From: Dillenia suffruticosa
Lineage: Eukaryota; Streptophyta; Magnoliopsida; Dilleniales; Dilleniaceae
Reading direction: 5' to 3'
Length of the DNA stretch: 64,000 bases
NCBI GenBank assembly: GCA_033439265.1
Contig: JAVTVX010000024.1
Span: 12,941,001 to 13,005,000 of the forward strand
The position numbers and the translations under genes are program-made. The first letter of the stretch is position 1. Each line of letters opens with the position of its first letter. Under the pieces are notes generated by a model. That model was given only the letters and a program-made list of their open reading frames with translations. It searched no databases and was not told where the DNA came from. Below, one piece after another: positions 22,564 through 34,329 of this stretch.

Positions 22564-25500
22564 ATGCAAAGCGATAGAAGTTGGATGTATAATAAAAACT
22601 TATCTAAAGGTCAAGGATTGACCGATGAGTTTCATATTGAGTTGGAATAATTTTTGAATTTCGCTAATAGTCAAATTGAGTTCATGGATGGGATTAAATT
22701 AAGATATTCATATAGAAAGTGTAGGAATGATAAGTTTCATGTGTGTGATAAAGTTAGGGATTATCTTTATAGATTTGGTTTTATTCCAATTTACTATAAT
22801 TAAATTTGTCACGGTGAACCATTTATATCTGAGGAAGAATATCAAAGAAGTAGACAATTTTAAGTTATAGGAGAATATAATTATGACCAATTAAACGCAT
22901 ATCAGAGAATGGTAATTAATGCAACTGGTAAGAATTTTGTTTTACAATCAAACCATGCAAGTACTAGTTCTGCTCCAATATTTAAGCAAGTGTATACTAG
23001 TTATGTATTACCATCGGAGGAAGTAGAAATAATAGGTATCGATGAGAATGCAAGTAATGAGACTTTTTTGTCTAATCAGTTTCGGGAAGTATTGAAAGCT
23101 GTAGATGAAGCTTTGTGTCAGGTTGTGACAGCCACACTAAGATATCAATGATGACAAAACTATTAAATATCAAGACAGAGTATAATGTGTTTGAGAATTG
23201 CTTCAATGATTTTATTCAAGTAATTCAAGAAATATTGGTTTGTGATCACATCATGCTTAGTGATTTCTACTATATGAAAAAACTAGTGAAAGACTTGGGT
23301 CTTCCAATGGTAGAGATTGATATATATACTCGGGGTTGTATGTTATATTGGAGGAATGATAAAAATGCATAATTTTATAACCAATGTAGATACAAGAGTA
23401 ATAGGAGAACGGGTCATAATAAACGTAAACCATACAGCTAAATGTTTTATTTGCCCTTAACCTCCCGATTGCAAAAGTTTTATGCATCTAAAGCCACTGC
23501 TAAACACATGACTTAGCATGCAAACCATGAAACAGAAGAGGATCTAATATGATATTCTTCATATGCATAGGCATGAAAACATTTTGATAGAACATATCCT
23601 GAGTTTGCAAAAATGTCTCGAAGCATTAGATTAGATCTCTATGCTAATGGGTTTGCTCCATTTGGCAAATCGGGAAAAACTTATTTATATTAGTTAGTTA
23701 TCTTAACTCCATACAATCTTTCTCCTGATATGTGTATGAAAACACCTTATATATTTCTGACATCGATCGTGTCTAGCCCGCAAAATTTGAAAAAGTTAAT
23801 AGATATTTATATGCAACCACTGATTGTGGAGTTAAAACAACTATGGGGTAAAGATGTTCCTACATATGATGTTCATACTGATAAGAGCTTTCTAATGAAG
23901 GCTACTTGTTTTTGAATGATTAATGACTTTCCAACTTATGGCATGCTATCTGGATGGAGTACAATTGGGATCTTAGGATGTCCAATATGTTCGAATAAAT
24001 CGAAATCATGTAAATTAAAATATGGTAAGAAAGTCAGCTATTTTGATTGTCATAGATAATTTTTGCCATTAAATCATTTATTCAAAATGAATAAAGTTGA
24101 GCTCATAAAAAATAGGGTTGAAAAAACACTTTCACCCTTGAGTTTGACTGATAATCAAATTTGAGAGCGAGTGCATAACTTTCCATCTGCTGTAGAAGGC
24201 CCTCATGGTATGACTATTGGATATGGAATTACGCATAAATGGATGAGACGGAGTATATTTTAAGATTTACCATATTGGAAGACTCATCTTGTTCGCATTA
24301 ATCTCGATGTGATGCATGTTGAAAATAATGTTTTTAATAATGTCATAAATACCGTCATGGATATTTCTGGAAAACAAAAGATAACTTAAATGTAAGAGAA
24401 GATATGAGAATTGTTTGTAATTGGCCTGAACTAGATGTGGATGCAAGTAGTAAGGGATCAAAACTAAAGGCAGTTTATAGAATGATCAAGGATTATATAT
24501 GAATTGTTTGTGAATGGGTAAAATCGGTGTGATTTCCTAATAGATATGCTTCAAATCTTGAGAGATGTATCGATTTGAAAGAATGTAAGTTGACAGGTTT
24601 GAGGAGTTATGATTGTCACATATTTATGGAAAGACTAATTCCAATTGCATTGAAGGAACTTCTATCAAATTTTTATGGAGTGCCATTACAGATTTGAGCA
24701 TTTTTTTTCATGACATTTACTCAACAGTGTTGAGCGTATCACACATAGAGAAACTAGAGAGAGATATTTCAATCATTGTTTGCAACTTAGAAAGGATATT
24801 TTCTCTATCATTTTTTAATTTCATGGAATATCACTTTCTCTTGCCTTATGAGGTCAAAGTTGTATGTCCTGTTCAATTTTGATGAATGAATCCATTTGAG
24901 AGGTGAAATATTTATCTTATTTTTTTCAAAATTTTACTTCTTTATAGATTTTCTTTTATAATCTTATTCTTTTTAATATGATTAGATTTTTATATCATTT
25001 GAAGAAAAAAGTGAAGAATAAAGCATGGGTGTAAATCTCTATTGTTAATACATATATTGTGGAGGAAGTGACAATATTTACATCACATTATTTTGAGTCT
25101 CACGTACAGTGCAAGAGGTGAAGATTAAGAAGAAATGATGAGTACCCTATCGATCTCAATTCAAAACCATTTTCTATTTTCAACTATCTTGGTCGACCTA
25201 GTAGGACATGTAAGAAAAGATATTTGATTGGTCAAGAATTGTGAGCAGCTCATACATATATTTTATTAAATTATCCAAAAGTAGAACCATATTTTGAGTA
25301 AATATACATTTGTAAATATATGTATTTTGTGTGGGTCAAATGTTTATGTAATATATAAGTGGTTTTTGATGATAGGATTTTCAAAATTCTTTTTTCGAAC
25401 TACCTGACAATAAGTTTGATCATATGTGCGATGAGGAATTTGCGACATGGTTCAAAATATATGTAAGTTACCAATCTATCAAGTTCCCATTATATTTTGT

Positions 25501-25950
25501 TTTATAATCATTAGTTAACTAATATATCATAGTTTGGTCACTTTCCTTTTGATTCATAGCAATGATGATCAAGTTGAGCAATAATTATTATATCATCTAT
25601 CATGAGATCCAAATTCATTTGTTCGAACTTGGTTAGTATATTTTATAAATGGGTTTAATTTTCACATCCAAAAATATGGAATCGAAAAAGTCATAATGAA
25701 TAGTGAGGTATGTGTTCGGTCATCCAACGATGAAAGTGCAAAAGATGATTTTTATAGTTTATTGAATGAAATCATAAAGATAGAATATCTTGGAGCAGAA
25801 TTGCGAGTAGTATTATTTAAATGCAATTGGTTTGATCTCGTCAAAGGGATGAAGGTGCATCCGAAATTTAATTTGGTTGAAATAAATCATAAGAAAAAGT
25901 ATAAGAAATATGAACCATTTGTATTGGCATAACAAGGGATTCAAGTGTAT
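22564..25950 (+). pseudogene. TNP2-type CACTA transposase (broken)
   Basis: It starts at ATG 22564 with a transposase-associated zinc domain (DRSWMYNKNLSKGQGLTDEF, then LRYSYRKCRND and a CHGEPF word). Next comes the Transposase_21 core from about 23115 (MLSDFYYMKKLVKDLGLP, DIYTRGCMLYW, then ANGFAPFGKSGKTY and ILTPYNLSPDMCMK, then INLDVMHVENNVFNNV). It continues with a DUF4218 block (DIYSTVLSVSHIEKLERDI, CNLERIFSLSFFNFMEYHF) from about 24700, and a DUF4216 block (GAELRVVLFKCNWFDLVKGM, KVHPKFNLVEINHKKKYKKY) at 25690-26020. This is the standard domain order of plant En/Spm TNP2, which cuts and joins CACTA ends. More than ten in-frame stops and several frame changes are visible, so it is inactive. 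Confidence 0.9.
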
Positions 25951-26099
25951 TATACTTCATATCTTAGTTTGAAATGTGATAAAATTGATTGGTGTCCTGT
26001 ATGCAAAATGAAAACATGGAAAAAATTTAAGGAGCATTGGGTTGATATAGCATATACAAGAAAAAATTACTAACACGATCCAAATTGAGGAATATAACA

Positions 26100-26530
26100 T
26101 TCTAACTTTTTGAGATCCATGTGAAGCAATGATAGATGTAGATCCAATTGAAATTTGTGAGGATGATGATGAAAAATCTTATTTTCAAACAGATAATGAG
26201 AATGAGGATGAGGTTGATACACTTTGAATATAGTAAGTTTCTTGATACACTTTCTTATGTATTCTTAAAATATGCAATTGTTGTTTTTCTCATTTGTCTA
26301 ACATTTATATTTGTCAGTATAAACTTGGAGGATACATCCGAATTTCACAAGGAAGATCAAGCACTTCTCCTGCCCTTTCGCCGTCCTTTTCCCCCTCTCC
26401 TTCTAAATTTCCTTCAGCCCCATCTTTTTCAATTACACCTTCAGTGCAACAATCACATGTTGCGGAGGATATAGGTATAGAAGATACAAGAAACATTATA
26501 TTCACATGTAGAGATCCGTAAGTATTTAAT
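26100..26530 (+). pseudogene. Acidic/proline-rich tail or linker exon downstream of TNP2 (decayed)
   Basis: An acidic run (DDDEKSYFQTDNENEDEVDT near 26163-26222) is followed by a Ser/Pro-rich stretch (LSPSFSPSPSKFPSAPSFSI) and a GT-like donor near 26520. It lies between the DUF4216 block and the Transposase_24-like segment, where plant CACTA genes carry low-complexity linkers. Confidence 0.45.
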
Positions 26531-26639
26531 TTTAAAATTTCATTTAATATGATTCTTTTATTTATATATATATGGTTTTTTAATTATTTTATTTATTTAC
26601 CATTACTCATTTGTAAATTGTTTATATCTAGATTCTCAG

Positions 26640-27090
26640 ATCCAGTATATGTGATGCATATTGTCAATAAAATTGTTATTAACCATTGGAAAGAGATCGC
26701 CAGCACTCTGAATGAAACAAAGGAGTTATGGTGGAAAAGGTTGTAAATTTTGCGTTTCAATTGATATCTCAATTAAAGTTCATATCTTAATAAAATTAAT
26801 TATTTTTTTATTTATTACAACGGAGGTTTAGTTGAAATGAATCGGAAGAGACTGAAACAAGAAAATTTTTTTAGAATAAAGTTGATGATCACATTCGAAA
26901 TGTGATCAACAAAGCCAAAACAAATGGGACGAAACCAAATTGTATCACAGAGGAAAATTGGAAGAAAATGTTGGCCATTTGGGAGTCTGAGGAGAGTAAA
27001 AAAAGAAGTGAGCAGAACAAGAGAAGTAGATCTTGTAATTCTGGGCAAGTGTCTACCACTTATACGGGGGTCAATCAATATCGATAGGTA
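26640..27090 (+). pseudogene. Transposase_24-like (Ptta/En/Spm) remnant
   Basis: Two exon-like pieces. The first has INHWKEIASTLNETKELWWK. The second has NVINKAKTNGTKPNCITEEN, WKKMLAIWESEESKKRSEQN and KRSRSCNSGQVSTTYTGV. The run ending in a lone Trp/Ser-rich WESEE..KRSEQNKRSR and the TTYTG word are typical of the Transposase_24 domain of CACTA accessory proteins. It is decayed but in the right order after TNP2. Confidence 0.7.
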
Positions 27091-28039
27091 TAGAAAAATA
27101 TTGATAACTATTTAAAACACTTATATTTTAATTTAATTCAATTTTTTTACCATTTTATTATTGGTAACTATTTTTATTTTTTTTTAAGTTAAGGAAAAGA
27201 GATCTAACCTATCATATATGGACACTTTTGAGATCGGTATGTAATGGACCGATTTTGAAAATTAAAATTACAATTCCATGATTCCAAATCATAATCATAA
27301 GAAGACCTTATCATTTATATTCATGCTGTAAGAGCACGTCTATTATTTGGTCAATAAGTCAATTCATCTCACCAACTGAAGTTTGCCCTTTTGGCATGTT
27401 TTTCTTCTTTCTCCTACATAAAAATGACCAATCTGGACTATTGATTTGGTAAGTGGGTTTGTCACATTTAGTAGGTGATGCGGCTTGATTTTAGAAACTT
27501 TTCTTATAACTTACGTCTTTTTAAAAACCTTTATTTTTTTTTGGGTTTATGGTGATGAATGTTTGTTAGATTAATGTATTATCTTTGTTTGATTTTATAA
27601 AGGTAATGAACCTCACCATAAAAGTAATAATGAAATTTATGTCACAGATTGATATGAAATGTGTCTTAAAGCGTAAATCTATGTAGATGGGTGCAAATGT
27701 CTCACATTATGAACAATGTGGGTGAATTGACATGCTAGGATAGTTGGTGTCGGGTGACATTTTTTTTTTTTTCGATATAACGGTTGAATGCAACTGATGG
27801 GCATATGAAGCATTTAAAGATCTGGTTTAATTACTATTCTTAGAGCATAAACCATGACTTGGTATTGTATTATTCTACTCCTCAACATATTTTCTGGGCT
27901 CGGCTTTCAAGCTTTCACATATTTTTCTTTTTTCTTTTTTTTCTTATTTGAAGCATTTAGAAATCTGGTTTAAATTTCCATATGACTTTAGCATATACAG
28001 CATTCTTTTGATACAGTTTTTGAGACATTACCTTTGATT
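27091..28039. other. AT-rich stretch, no gene recognised
   Basis: No recognisable coding sequence. T-runs occur near 27180 and 27760. This may be intron or 3' region of the CACTA genes. Confidence 0.4.
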
Positions 28040-28700
28040 TTACACTAGAAACGCCATTATGTTCCCCCCACCTTTGGAATATATGTATGTACACTCAATA
28101 ATCTCAATAGTCAGGATGAGATGCACTACACTTTTGGGCCCATATCTCTGCCACCTCCTTTTGGATCTATGTAATATTCTACTATCAACTGTGAAGTTTT
28201 GGCAATTCGGCTTTATCTTCTTGGAACTCTGATGTAACACTGTGTTATAGAACAATTGAACCCCAAGAAAATTGTCTTATTTCCAAGTTGGGTGATCACC
28301 ACTTAATTCCCTTTTATAGGCAAAATCAATTTTAAAACAAATACTTTAACTTCAGGCCTAATATTTACAGACCTATAAATCACTAATGATTTTCCACACC
28401 ATTCCGCTAAATGGAACTCGTACCCAACCATCGCTTTTTCTAAAGCGGGAGTTATTCATGAAATAATGTGTCCTGCTGGTGGAGTAGGACCTTGCCCATC
28501 ACAAGCAACAATATAACTTGGTGCGTCAATCCCAGCCCACGCCTCTTCCCCATTCCTGGCAAAAGCTAGTTTTCCTATTCCTTCGTATATTATCATAAGT
28601 ACTCAGTCTGAAGACAAGCATGGATCTGCCGACAAAACGGCCTTTTGAAAATACAGAAGCCATGTCTTCCCATTCTCCACGAATTCCTCATTTAAGCTAA
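28040..28700 (-). pseudogene. Probable F-box/DUF295 (KIB1-type beta-propeller) gene fragment, broken
   Basis: On the minus strand, the words IYEGIGKLAFARNGEEAWAG, IDAPSYI and VACDGQGPTP match in order the DUF295 propeller of plant F-box proteins (family pattern KLAFAR.GD..WT.ID, then a D..GP.P turn). Further on, YSKGGGNIMAF near 28050 resembles the family's C-terminal GGG.DMGVYNL block. Stops and frame changes separate the blocks and no F-box start is seen. It lies in the 3' part of the CACTA region, so it may be captured or be host debris. The identification is by eye and moderate. Confidence 0.5.
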
Positions 28701-29800
28701 TACAGGAGCCAGTTTTCCTTCTCCATTTTTTCTCATTCTTTTTGCCACTTTCATATTACTTGGTATTGATATCCTATTTTCAAAATTATATACAGTGACA
28801 TTAATTAATTGTGAGGGAGATGAGGTTAGCGTATTGGAATTTTAGAGAGAAAATCATAATATCAAAATCCAAAATTAAAAGAAGGACAAATTCAAAAAAA
28901 GAAAAAATAATTATAAAAAAAAAAGAAAAAAAATCCAAAAACAAATTAGAATCTAAAATAAATAATTGATTTCCAATAATATGGATGGAATCTAAAAATT
29001 AAAATTCACCAAAACAATTATAGTGAGTACGAAGACAAAAAAACCTAAAAAAAAAAATCGAAACATTGAATTTTCCAAAATTGTAAATGAAACCTATAAA
29101 TCTCAAAACAAAACATCTAAAGAAAAATCTAAACAACATAAATTACAAAGAAAGGATGGCAAAGAACAAATTAAGGGAAATCATTAATAAATTAAGAACT
29201 AATTATTTTATGAACTATATAGTGACCATTCCCTCAAGTTTCCTTTATTTGATTTTGACTTTAGTATATATCATTAATAAATTGTATATATAGCAAATTT
29301 CCATATGAAATCAAAATTTTCAAAATTTCTTTATTTGCTTTCGGTGGAGGACAAATAAACTTATAGTCTAATCTTCTTAAGTATATATATCTCTGCAATG
29401 GTGATAAGCAGCTTCAATACATTCCACAATGTGCCTTAAGGGGGCTCCTAGTAGAATTCTTTTACTGAATGTATCTCTCTCACTCTCTCCCTCTCTCCCC
29501 ACTGGTGTACTACTCTTTGTGGCTTGGCCACACATATGCCCATCAGTTATATATTCAAAACATGATATTCCCTTCAGATTGACTTTACAAGTGATTTTCT
29601 TTGTCCAGCATATTCCTTGGGTGTCACACTCACATACAAACTAGGTTCTTTAGTTCCTGTGGCAAAGAGTTTGTATAATAGCATTCCTGTTTTTCTGTAT
29701 TTGCTAGTTTTATGCATCTAAATCTCGTAAGTGTAGGATGAGAAATGGAAGCAATTTGGAAGAAGCTACAGGGCATTTGAATGTAGCTCTAGTAAGGATG
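28701..29800. other. A-rich intergenic-like stretch
   Basis: Poly-A and AAAAT-rich DNA (28860-29180) with no recognisable coding sequence. A short CT-rich run lies at about 29474-29500. Confidence 0.4.
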
Positions 29801-29802
29801 AA

Positions 29803-30096
29803 ATGGCCCACTACATGAACTGGAATGGTAGTTTTGTTGCTTTCTTTTACTTGCTGTTTGAAGATCTATCTTATCTTGCTAAACATGAACCGGAATACTA
29901 TATGAACTGGTTCTCTAGCAGTGGTGCTTGTGCTTACATTAGATACAACCAGGGAGCTTGCTCTTACTCTTTGATTGCCTACAGTTTTTCTACTTGCTAT
30001 CACATGATCATCTCAAAAGTGCACAATTGGGGTTTGAAATCAATTTCTAAGGTTCATCCTGAAGTACCTGGGGAACAGGAGAGTCCAACTAGTTAG
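29803..30096 (+). CDS. Unrecognised 97-codon open reading frame
   Basis: An ATG-started frame rich in Tyr, Ser and Phe (MAHYMNWNGSFVAFFYLLFE at the start, KVHPEVPGEQESPTS at the end). MNW occurs twice, in HYMNWNGS and YYMNWFSS, about 28 residues apart. Base composition is clearly less AT-rich than its neighbours. No domain is recognised. Upstream, 29735-29800 has a purine-rich stretch that could be further coding sequence. It may be a relic exon of a transposon or captured gene, or chance. Confidence 0.25.
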   Translation: MAHYMNWNGSFVAFFYLLFEDLSYLAKHEPEYYMNWFSSSGACAYIRYNQGACSYSLIAYSFSTCYHMIISKVHNWGLKSISKVHPEVPGEQESPTS

Positions 30097-30099
30097 CTT

Positions 30100-31700
30100 A
30101 ACCGAATCTTATAGATATTGAACAAGCATTAGGCCCAATGGCTTCGGCACTTGGGGATGTTTATGGTAGCGGTCAAGATGAGATGCACTGCATATTAAAA
30201 ATTAAAAAAATTATGTGGAACACTTTTTCATTCATCTTATTATCATTTAAGGTTCCTCTTTGAGAGTTTTCTCAATTGGTTGGTGAAATTTTATCTTTAG
30301 GCTTAGATGCATTCTACCCTTAGTCTCTTTTCTTTGCACTGTATGATGGAGAGCTAGCAAGATTAGTAACTACCCCCCAATTAAAACTTGAGCTTAATTT
30401 AGTCCAAATATCTTATACATTACATGTAAAACGTAAAATGAACAGCTTGTGATGAGAAACACCGAAAACTTAAAAATTAATTGTTTTTAGTAGAGTTAAA
30501 AGTTCTCTCCTTAATCCCTTTTGCAGAATGAACCGAGATCGGTGAACCTGAATCTAGCGGCTACATACATAGGAAATACTACATTCTTAGGAAAGTCTGT
30601 TCTATATTCGTGGCAAAAGAGATGACTGACGGGAACTAGAAACTATCGTTTAACTTGGCATTTAGATTTGCTTGACATTTTGTTAACATTCTTGTTTAAT
30701 TATAACGATAATATTGCTGATTTTGGATATTCTATTTCACTATATTATTTGCACATATTTTGTTATCTTTTTTATAGTATTATTATTTTGATAAATTTAT
30801 AATTGTTCATTCTTATTACTTTATTTTACTTTTCTTTTGATTTCCGTCATAATAATATAATGAATTGCTACTGACTCATTCGAGTAGTGCTAATAAGGGT
30901 GCCTTATCTAACCCATTCATTGATAATATAGTTTTGTGGCTAAAGACATTTAGTGGAGTAAAAAAAAAGAAAAAATACTTGGGATACGATCATTAAGTAG
31001 ATTGTACACACCAAGCCCATCTTCCTTCACCTCAGCTACTGCAAGGAGACAAGTGTAATTAGACAAAGAAGTGCTTAACCCCAAAGTGCAACTTACAAAG
31101 AAAGATGAAGAAATCAATGAAAGCAGACAGTCACTTAAGGTAACGCAATGACTTATGTTACAACACCTCAAATTGGATGCAAGTTAGTTTCTCCCCTTGC
31201 AAAGTGAAGTTCCCCCTTCTATACCTCCTACTGATAAGCCTGACGATGACAAGCAAAATGATGTTTGATGGATGTTTGTTAAATATTATTATTACTATCT
31301 TCTTGGATGTTAAATATTGAATTATATTTTGATATTATTGTTAATATCTTCTTGGATGTTGCATATTAGATTATATTGATATTTGTTTGATTTTATTGTT
31401 ATTGACATTTTGTTGGATGCACATAATGGTTTGAACATTGTTTATTGATTTTATTCTATCGGATGTTATTGACATTTTAAAATATGATTATTATGTTGGT
31501 TGGATTGAAAAATTTTTAAATTTATTAGATACATATCGATAGTTTATTGGTTTATTCGAAAAGATATTTAATGGATATTGATAGTTTATTGGTTGGATTG
31601 ACTATTGATGGCTTATTGTTTGGATTCGAAACGATATTGGATTGGATGAATATTGATTAGTTAGATGGGATTGGATATTCAAAAAGATATTGATTATTAT
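30100..31700. other. Low-information AT-rich stretch with degenerate TTATTGGTTGGATT repeats
   Basis: No gene recognised. From 31250 to 31720 the phrases CTTCTTGGATGTT and GATAGTTTATTGGTTGGATT recur in diverged form, suggesting an old tandem array next to the right CACTA sub-terminal repeats. Confidence 0.45.
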
Positions 31701-31739
31701 AAAGTTTATATTGGTTGGACAGAGCATTTTTTTAATAGT

Positions 31740-32174
31740 GAAAAATACCAAAATTTTTTTTGTGAAATTTTCAGATCCGTCATTAAATTTCAAATTTGTT
31801 GCTAATTCCGTCGTCAAATCACATTGTTTTATGGCTAAAATTTCCAGATTCTTCACTAAATTCATCGTAAAAAGTCCATCGTTAAGTTTTCACCAATTTA
31901 ACCATAGATAATAGTGTTTGTCGCTAAATATTGGGTCAGTTTAACAACAAAAATCATTATCCGTCACTAATATTAATGACGAAAGTAATTATCCGAAGAG
32001 AATCTATCGCTAAATTTAATTATGAAATTTAGTGACGAAAATTTTTTCGTCGCTAATTTGGTGATGAATTTCTAATTTTCATTACTAAATTTTTACGACG
32101 TATTATTAATCATGAAAAATTTTTCATCAATAAATCGGTCGTTAAAGAAATTAAATCGATCGGGCCTTTTGTTG
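31740..32174. repeat. CACTA sub-terminal repeat array, right
   Basis: About a dozen degenerate copies of the GTCGCTAAATT / AATTTAGTGACGA motif occur in both orientations (for example near 31795, 31925, 32010, 32030 and 32065), matching the left array at 17.5-18.1 kb. Confidence 0.65.
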
Positions 32175-33927
32175 ATCACAAGTCAAAATCAAAAGTGATG
32201 ATCAAAGAGAGAAATCTCAGAGTGATATGACTTTTTACTTTTCATTCATATCCAATTAAAGTCCCATTGTTAATTACATTCAGCATGGATAAATAGGATT
32301 TAACATATGTCAACAAAACTTCAAAAGTTAGAGGTCCTTCTTAATTAATTGTTTTGTGCAGAGATTTTGAGCCTCCCTTGGATGCTTCCAACCATCTTAT
32401 AAATCTAGATTTAATATATATAGTATTAACATATAAGTATACAAGTATAATGTAACAGTTAAACACCTGCTCTTTTTTTTTTAATAAAACAGATTTAATT
32501 TTCAATGATTTCAATTTATTTAATAAATATATAAAAAGAATTATGCCGATCGTATAATTTTTAAATTTTTTTAATAAACAATATGTATATTAACACATAA
32601 ACATCATTGTCAACCTAAAAACATAGTCCAACTTAGGTTGATCCATTCATGCAGGAAAAATGTGGCACCTTGACGTATCTTATTTGATTAGTAAAGAGCA
32701 GCCCCTTGACTATGCTCATCGTGGGCCAAATCAATCAACGGCACAATTATCAGAACGCAAACTGCCCACCTATAATTCAAATCCTTCGGAAGGAAAAAGT
32801 CAACATTGGTGGCCCCCCCCCCCCCCGCCACCCCCCGCGTCAAACCTTATTTTGGTGATTTTTTGTTCGTTTTTATTATTAATCTCCGAATTTTACTTAA
32901 TTATTCCGATTCTAATACTATAAAATTTATTTTAAAAATTAAATCTTCTAAATTATTTTTTATTATTCTCAAATTTTAAATTCAAAATTTTTAATTAAGA
33001 AAATAAAGTATCCAATTATTCAATTCAAAAAAACCCTATTATCAAAAGTAAGAGGGTAACAGTATAAGTTCCATAAAGAATGAAATATATATCTGCCGAG
33101 CAAATGAATCCGATCAATTAAGGTGGTGTTTGGGAAGAGACTTTATTTTTTTCCTCTTCTTTTTCTTATCGAATTGTATTTATCTAATATTATATTTTAT
33201 TAAATTATAATAAAATATCTTTAAATAAGAATTTGGGTGTTTTTCAATAAAAAAATATAAAATATTTTTTATGAATTAATATAAAAAGGAGAGTCTTCAT
33301 GAATGAGGTTTTTTAAAGAGTTATATCCATATGAGTAAAGGTTGTGTCCAAATTCAGGGTCAAAGATGAATAACCAATTTGTTGATAAGGAGATCAAGGC
33401 AATGGAAGGCGAATAACAAATCTTATCTGAGAGTCTTTTGGACCATTAATCCATCCTGTGCTCTTACGTCTTTGCTGTATTTTGTTAAATCTTACTTCAT
33501 TTTCACTCTGTAATCTTTGTAAAGATCAGAAGGTTGCTTTTTATTGATCAGGGATTGAGTTGTAGCGAATAAATAGTCATTAGATTTGCTTACGTTTGAA
33601 AAAAGCAAGTGAAGTGCTTGAAAAGAAAAAGAAAAAGAAAACACTTGTAAGATTCACCTGTATCTGAATTGGTATGCATTTATCCCTTATTGGGAATTGT
33701 TATCCTAGAATTAAATTTCATATGCTAAACATGATAAAATGGGGTAAAAAATGATTCGGATAATCTTTAAACTCTCTTTTACTTGGTATCAAATCCTGTT
33801 TTTCTTTCAAATATTGTATATATGATTAGAAAAAATATTCTAATTAGATCCTATATTTTAGACTAAGTTAATAATTTTTTTAAAATTATTGTTAGTTTAA
33901 AAATCATTGTTTGAAAAGTTAAACATT
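32175..33927. other. AT-rich intergenic stretch with a short poly-C run
   Basis: No gene recognised. A C-run broken by single G and A bases lies at 32812-32837. Confidence 0.5.
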
Positions 33928-33997
33928 GAAGAAGAAGAAGAAGAAGAAGAAGAAGAAGAAGAAGAAGAAGAAGAAGAAGAAGAAGAAGAAGAAGAAG

Positions 33998-34027
<30 letters not shown>
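33928..34027 (+). repeat. Perfect (GAA)n microsatellite, about 33 units
   Basis: Uninterrupted GAA/AAG triplets over about 100 bp. Long open frames of Lys, Leu or Phe arise here only from the repeat. Confidence 0.97.
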
Positions 34028-34028
<1 letters not shown>

Positions 34029-34329
34029 CTCCATGGGTATTCAAACACTTCTTAAGGCCGCCGATTAATGTGCATGAATTAAGTTTGACAAACTTGTACA
34101 ATAAGACTTGTTTAGTCAAAATCGGTTTGATTTGATTTCCCGTTTTAATAACAGTTCTATGATGTTTCATTTTTTGTTTATTATTATATTTTAATAATTA
34201 TATAACAGTTATAAATTATATATATTAATTAATTATGTAATTTATTATTTCAAAATAAATTCTAATAAAAATATATAACATTAAATTTGAGATATAAATT
34301 TGGATGTACAAATACAGAGGTAATTTGTG

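Larger units (their letters stand above)
17518..32174 (+). mobile_element. Large decayed CACTA (En/Spm) transposon region; right end uncertain
   Basis: The left end is CACTATAAAATGACATGGGT at 17518, followed by a dense array of TTTAGCGACGAAAT-type sub-terminal repeats (17535-18060, with more at 18700-18770). The matching array on the right is at 31740-32160. The right terminus may be the degenerate CTTTTGTTG ending at 32174, but its flank (ATC) does not match the left flank (TTA), so this end is tentative and two overlapping elements remain possible. Between the arrays, on the plus strand, lie a TNP2-type transposase pseudogene and a Transposase_24-like remnant, the usual gene content of autonomous plant CACTA elements. 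The region also holds a nested Mutator-like MITE and host gene fragments. Confidence 0.7.

Noticed and set aside
33120-33300. GGTGGTGTTTGGGAAG phrase typical of some MITE ends
   Set aside because: No inverted partner or target duplication found nearby.
33863-34170. Poly-Leu, poly-Phe and poly-Lys frames
   Set aside because: Pure products of the GAA repeat.
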